Below are positions 6,802 through 8,590 of a stretch of DNA of 8,590 bases, in pieces (the first letter of the stretch is position 1; each line of letters opens with the position of its first letter). The notes below the pieces were generated by a model. It saw only the letters and a list, made by a program, of their open reading frames with translations, was not told the origin of the DNA and ran no database searches. Location: positions 1 to 8,590 of the forward strand of contig JBOIEQ010000178.1 in assembly GCA_050741255.1 (NCBI GenBank). Direction: 5' to 3'. The DNA comes from CAZXNF01 sp050741255. GTDB taxonomy: Bacteria; Pseudomonadota; Gammaproteobacteria; Burkholderiales; SG8-41. The position numbers and the translations under genes were made by a program.

Positions 6802-7506
6802 ATGACGTTCGCCATTGCCGCGCGCTGCACGAAAACCGGCCGCTTCGGCGTGGGCATCGCCACGCTGTCGCCCGCCGTCGGCGGCCGCTGTCCCCATTTC
6901 GCGCCGAACTTCGGCGTCGTCCTCACCATGGCGTACACCGACCCGCGCCTGGGTCATCTGGGCACCGAGCTGCTGAAGATGAGCTATTCGGCGCCGAGAA
7001 TCCTGCAGGAACTGGAAGCTAGCGATGCCAATATCGAGCACCGCCAACTGGCCGTGATCGATCTCGACGGCAACGCCGTCGCCCGCACGGGTGCGCGGGA
7101 CAACAAGTGGTGCGGTGCCCACACCGAGGCAAATCTGGTCGCGCTGGGCAACAACCTTACGTCCGAACGAACGGTGACCGCGATGGTCGAGACGTACAAC
7201 GCGCTGCCCGGCGACACGCTTGAAGAGCGGCTGCTCCGCGCGATCGAGGCCGGCCGCGATGCGGGTGGACAGAACGGCGGCCAGCTATCCGCGGCGCTCG
7301 TCTCCTACGGCACGAAGATCTATCCCTACCTCAACCTCCGGGTCGATGTGCACGAAGAACCCATCGGCGATCTGCGGCGGGTCTACGAAGCCTTCCGGCC
7401 GTACATCACCTATTACTACGAGCGGCCCGCCGAACCCGAGCGCTGGGGTACCAAGAAGCAGTGGAAGGAGAAGTGGCTGGAGGAGCAGAAGCTCGCGAAG
7501 CCGTGA
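6802..7506 (+). CDS. DUF1028 family protein, predicted Ntn-hydrolase-like
   Basis: The 234-residue protein belongs to DUF1028 (PF06267), a family of unknown reaction whose solved member, as I recall it, has the N-terminal-nucleophile hydrolase fold. Recognisable family segments are the start MTFAIAARCTKTGRFGVGIA (1-20; the family begins T-F-[SA]-I-x-A-R), AVGGRCPHFAPNFGVVLTMA (25-44), TDPRLGHLGTELL (46-58), QLAVIDLDGNAVARTG (82-97), GNNLT (116-120), ERLLRAIEAGRDAGGQNGGQ (142-161) with following SAAL, and LRVDVHEEPIGDLRRVYE (179-196). Removal of Met1 would leave Thr2 as N-terminal residue, a possible nucleophile by analogy with other Ntn enzymes; this is inference. No signal peptide is present, so it is cytoplasmic. 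The C-terminal ~30 residues (tryptophan- and lysine-rich) extend past the usual core. It follows the Bug gene and converges on the double-receiver gene with 38 bp between stops. Confidence 0.88.
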   Translation: MTFAIAARCTKTGRFGVGIATLSPAVGGRCPHFAPNFGVVLTMAYTDPRLGHLGTELLKMSYSAPRILQELEASDANIEHRQLAVIDLDGNAVARTGARDNKWCGAHTEANLVALGNNLTSERTVTAMVETYNALPGDTLEERLLRAIEAGRDAGGQNGGQLSAALVSYGTKIYPYLNLRVDVHEEPIGDLRRVYEAFRPYITYYYERPAEPERWGTKKQWKEKWLEEQKLAKP

Positions 7507-7544
7507 TGCGGGGAGCCCGGTAACGCAGCCAGGACTTTAACGAC

Positions 7545-8590
7545 CTAACGCTCTTTCTCTTTCTCCGTCGGTCCCAGCACCTTCCGCAGCGAGCGCAGCC
7601 GCTCGAGGATCATCCGGCCCATCGACGAGAAGCGCAGGGTATCGGCCGGCTCGACGCCATGCTGGCGCATCAGCGTGGGCTGGTCGCGGAAGGTCTGGTA
7701 TTTCACCAGCGCCGCGTGCACGTGGCCCTGCAGCACTTTCAGGTTCACCGGCTTGTTCAGGAAACGGAACACCTGTGCCTGGTTGATGAGCTGGATGACC
7801 TGCTCCGAGTCCGAGGCCTTGGTCATGACGATGGTCAGGATTTCGGGATGCTCCTGCTTGAGCAGCTTGAACATCGCGGTGTTGTCCCGCTTGCTCGATT
7901 CCACGTCGGCGAGGATCACGGAGACATCCTGCTCCAGCAGGGTGGCGAGCGCGGAATCCAGGCTTTCGGCGTAAAGGACGGGGCACAGGTTCGCGAAGAT
8001 CTCGCGCGTGGCGCGGAAGATCGTCTCGTCGTCGTCGATCACCAGGATCGCTTCGTCGAGCTTCGCCGGCAGTTCCGCGGGCTGCTTCGGCAGGTCGGCG
8101 AGCGCGAAGGCGATGGTGGCGGCCTCCGCCATGATGCGCTGGATCTCGAGGTTGTCCCACGGCTTGTTCATGAAGCGGTAGACCTCGCCGTCGTTGATCG
8201 AGCCGACAATCGCCGCGAGGTCCGAGTAGCCGGTGAGCAGGATGCGCACGGACTGCGGCGCGATCCGTTTCACTTCGCGCAGCAGCTCCACGCCCAGCAT
8301 CTCGGGCATGCGCTGGTCGCTCACCACCACTTCGACCGGGTGCTTGGACAGGAAGTCGAGTGCCTTCTTGCCGTCGGTGGTGGTGAAGACGTGATAGCCC
8401 GCGCGGAACACCGACTTCAGCGCGGTGACGATGCGTTCCTCGTCGTCGACGAACAGGATGCGCGCTTTCTGGCCGCCGCGCGTGGGGGCGGGGAAGGTGG
8501 CGTTGGATGGTGGCTTGGGCGCTGGCGTGAGCGGAGGCCCGCCACCGCCGCCCGTGACCGGGCCGCCCGCCAGCGCGCGCGCGGCGCGCG
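7545..8590 (-). CDS. tandem receiver-domain (REC-REC) response regulator, 5' end beyond window
   Basis: Numbering runs from the first full codon (8588-8586), giving 347 residues before the TAG at 7545-7547. A Gly/Pro/Ala-rich linker (~1-42) precedes receiver 1 (~43-160): acidic pair D48-D49, phospho-acceptor D91 in VVSDQRMPEM, T119 in LLTGYSD, K142 in RFMNKPW. Receiver 2 (~178-293) has D185-D186, acceptor D228 in ILADVESSK, T256 and K279 in RFLNKPV. Both keep all catalytic residues of phosphorylatable receivers. Receiver 1 resembles those of HupR/HoxA or HD-GYP regulators (SDQRMP, NKPWD). The C-terminal ~50 residues show no known output domain and end in EKEKER. A GTG at 8409-8411 is in frame but would delete beta-1 and the acidic pair, so it is not the start. 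No ATG, GTG or TTG lies in frame between it and the edge. A phosphorelay or protein-interaction role is likely; the sensor is unknown. Confidence 0.88.
   Translation of the reverse strand, partial: RAARALAGGPVTGGGGGPPLTPAPKPPSNATFPAPTRGGQKARILFVDDEERIVTALKSVFRAGYHVFTTTDGKKALDFLSKHPVEVVVSDQRMPEMLGVELLREVKRIAPQSVRILLTGYSDLAAIVGSINDGEVYRFMNKPWDNLEIQRIMAEAATIAFALADLPKQPAELPAKLDEAILVIDDDETIFRATREIFANLCPVLYAESLDSALATLLEQDVSVILADVESSKRDNTAMFKLLKQEHPEILTIVMTKASDSEQVIQLINQAQVFRFLNKPVNLKVLQGHVHAALVKYQTFRDQPTLMRQHGVEPADTLRFSSMGRMILERLRSLRKVLGPTEKEKER

Noticed and set aside
7507..7544. Bidirectional terminator between the convergent DUF1028 and receiver genes
   Set aside because: Only a 4-bp CGGG/CCCG pair with a 3-nt loop is visible, with no T tract on either side.

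Overview
The window reads as chromosomal DNA from a high-GC betaproteobacterium. Three things point there: a dusB-fis overlap followed by purH-purD-hemF, a short (79-residue) Fis without the N-terminal arm of enterobacterial Fis, and a Bug/TctC-family periplasmic binding protein of the kind strongly expanded in Burkholderiales and relatives. I cannot resolve the order from this sequence alone.

Layout, left to right. The 3' end of a UbiH/UbiF/Coq6-type FAD monooxygenase (ubiquinone biosynthesis) enters from the left edge and is followed by a terminator-like hairpin and a good -10 box. Then comes a same-strand housekeeping run: dusB (tRNA dihydrouridine synthase), fis (nucleoid protein, start overlapping the dusB stop), purH (last two steps of IMP synthesis), purD (second step of purine synthesis) and hemF (aerobic coproporphyrinogen oxidase). 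Gaps inside this run are short (overlap, 16 bp, 22 bp) except between purH and purD. That 100-bp spacer holds a purine-rich arm with an 11-bp direct repeat, a loop, and a 36-nt uninterrupted pyrimidine tract containing a perfect 26-bp mirror repeat and a G-quadruplex pattern on the minus strand. The purD start codon follows directly, with no Shine-Dalgarno sequence.

After hemF the character changes. A Bug-family solute-binding protein with its own strong ribosome binding site is followed by a terminator-like hairpin and a DUF1028 protein (Ntn-hydrolase-like fold, function unknown), also with a strong ribosome binding site. No membrane transporter subunits are present, so the Bug protein is an orphan here. 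On the opposite strand, converging on the DUF1028 gene, is a protein with two receiver domains preceded by a Gly/Pro-rich linker. Its reading frame stays open through the right edge, so its N-terminus is outside the window.

The left two thirds make ordinary housekeeping functions: tRNA modification, nucleoid architecture, purines and heme. The right third looks like accessory, lineage-variable content. I found no RNA genes, insertion sequences, CRISPR arrays or clear new multigene system. The most unusual sequence is the purH-purD spacer.
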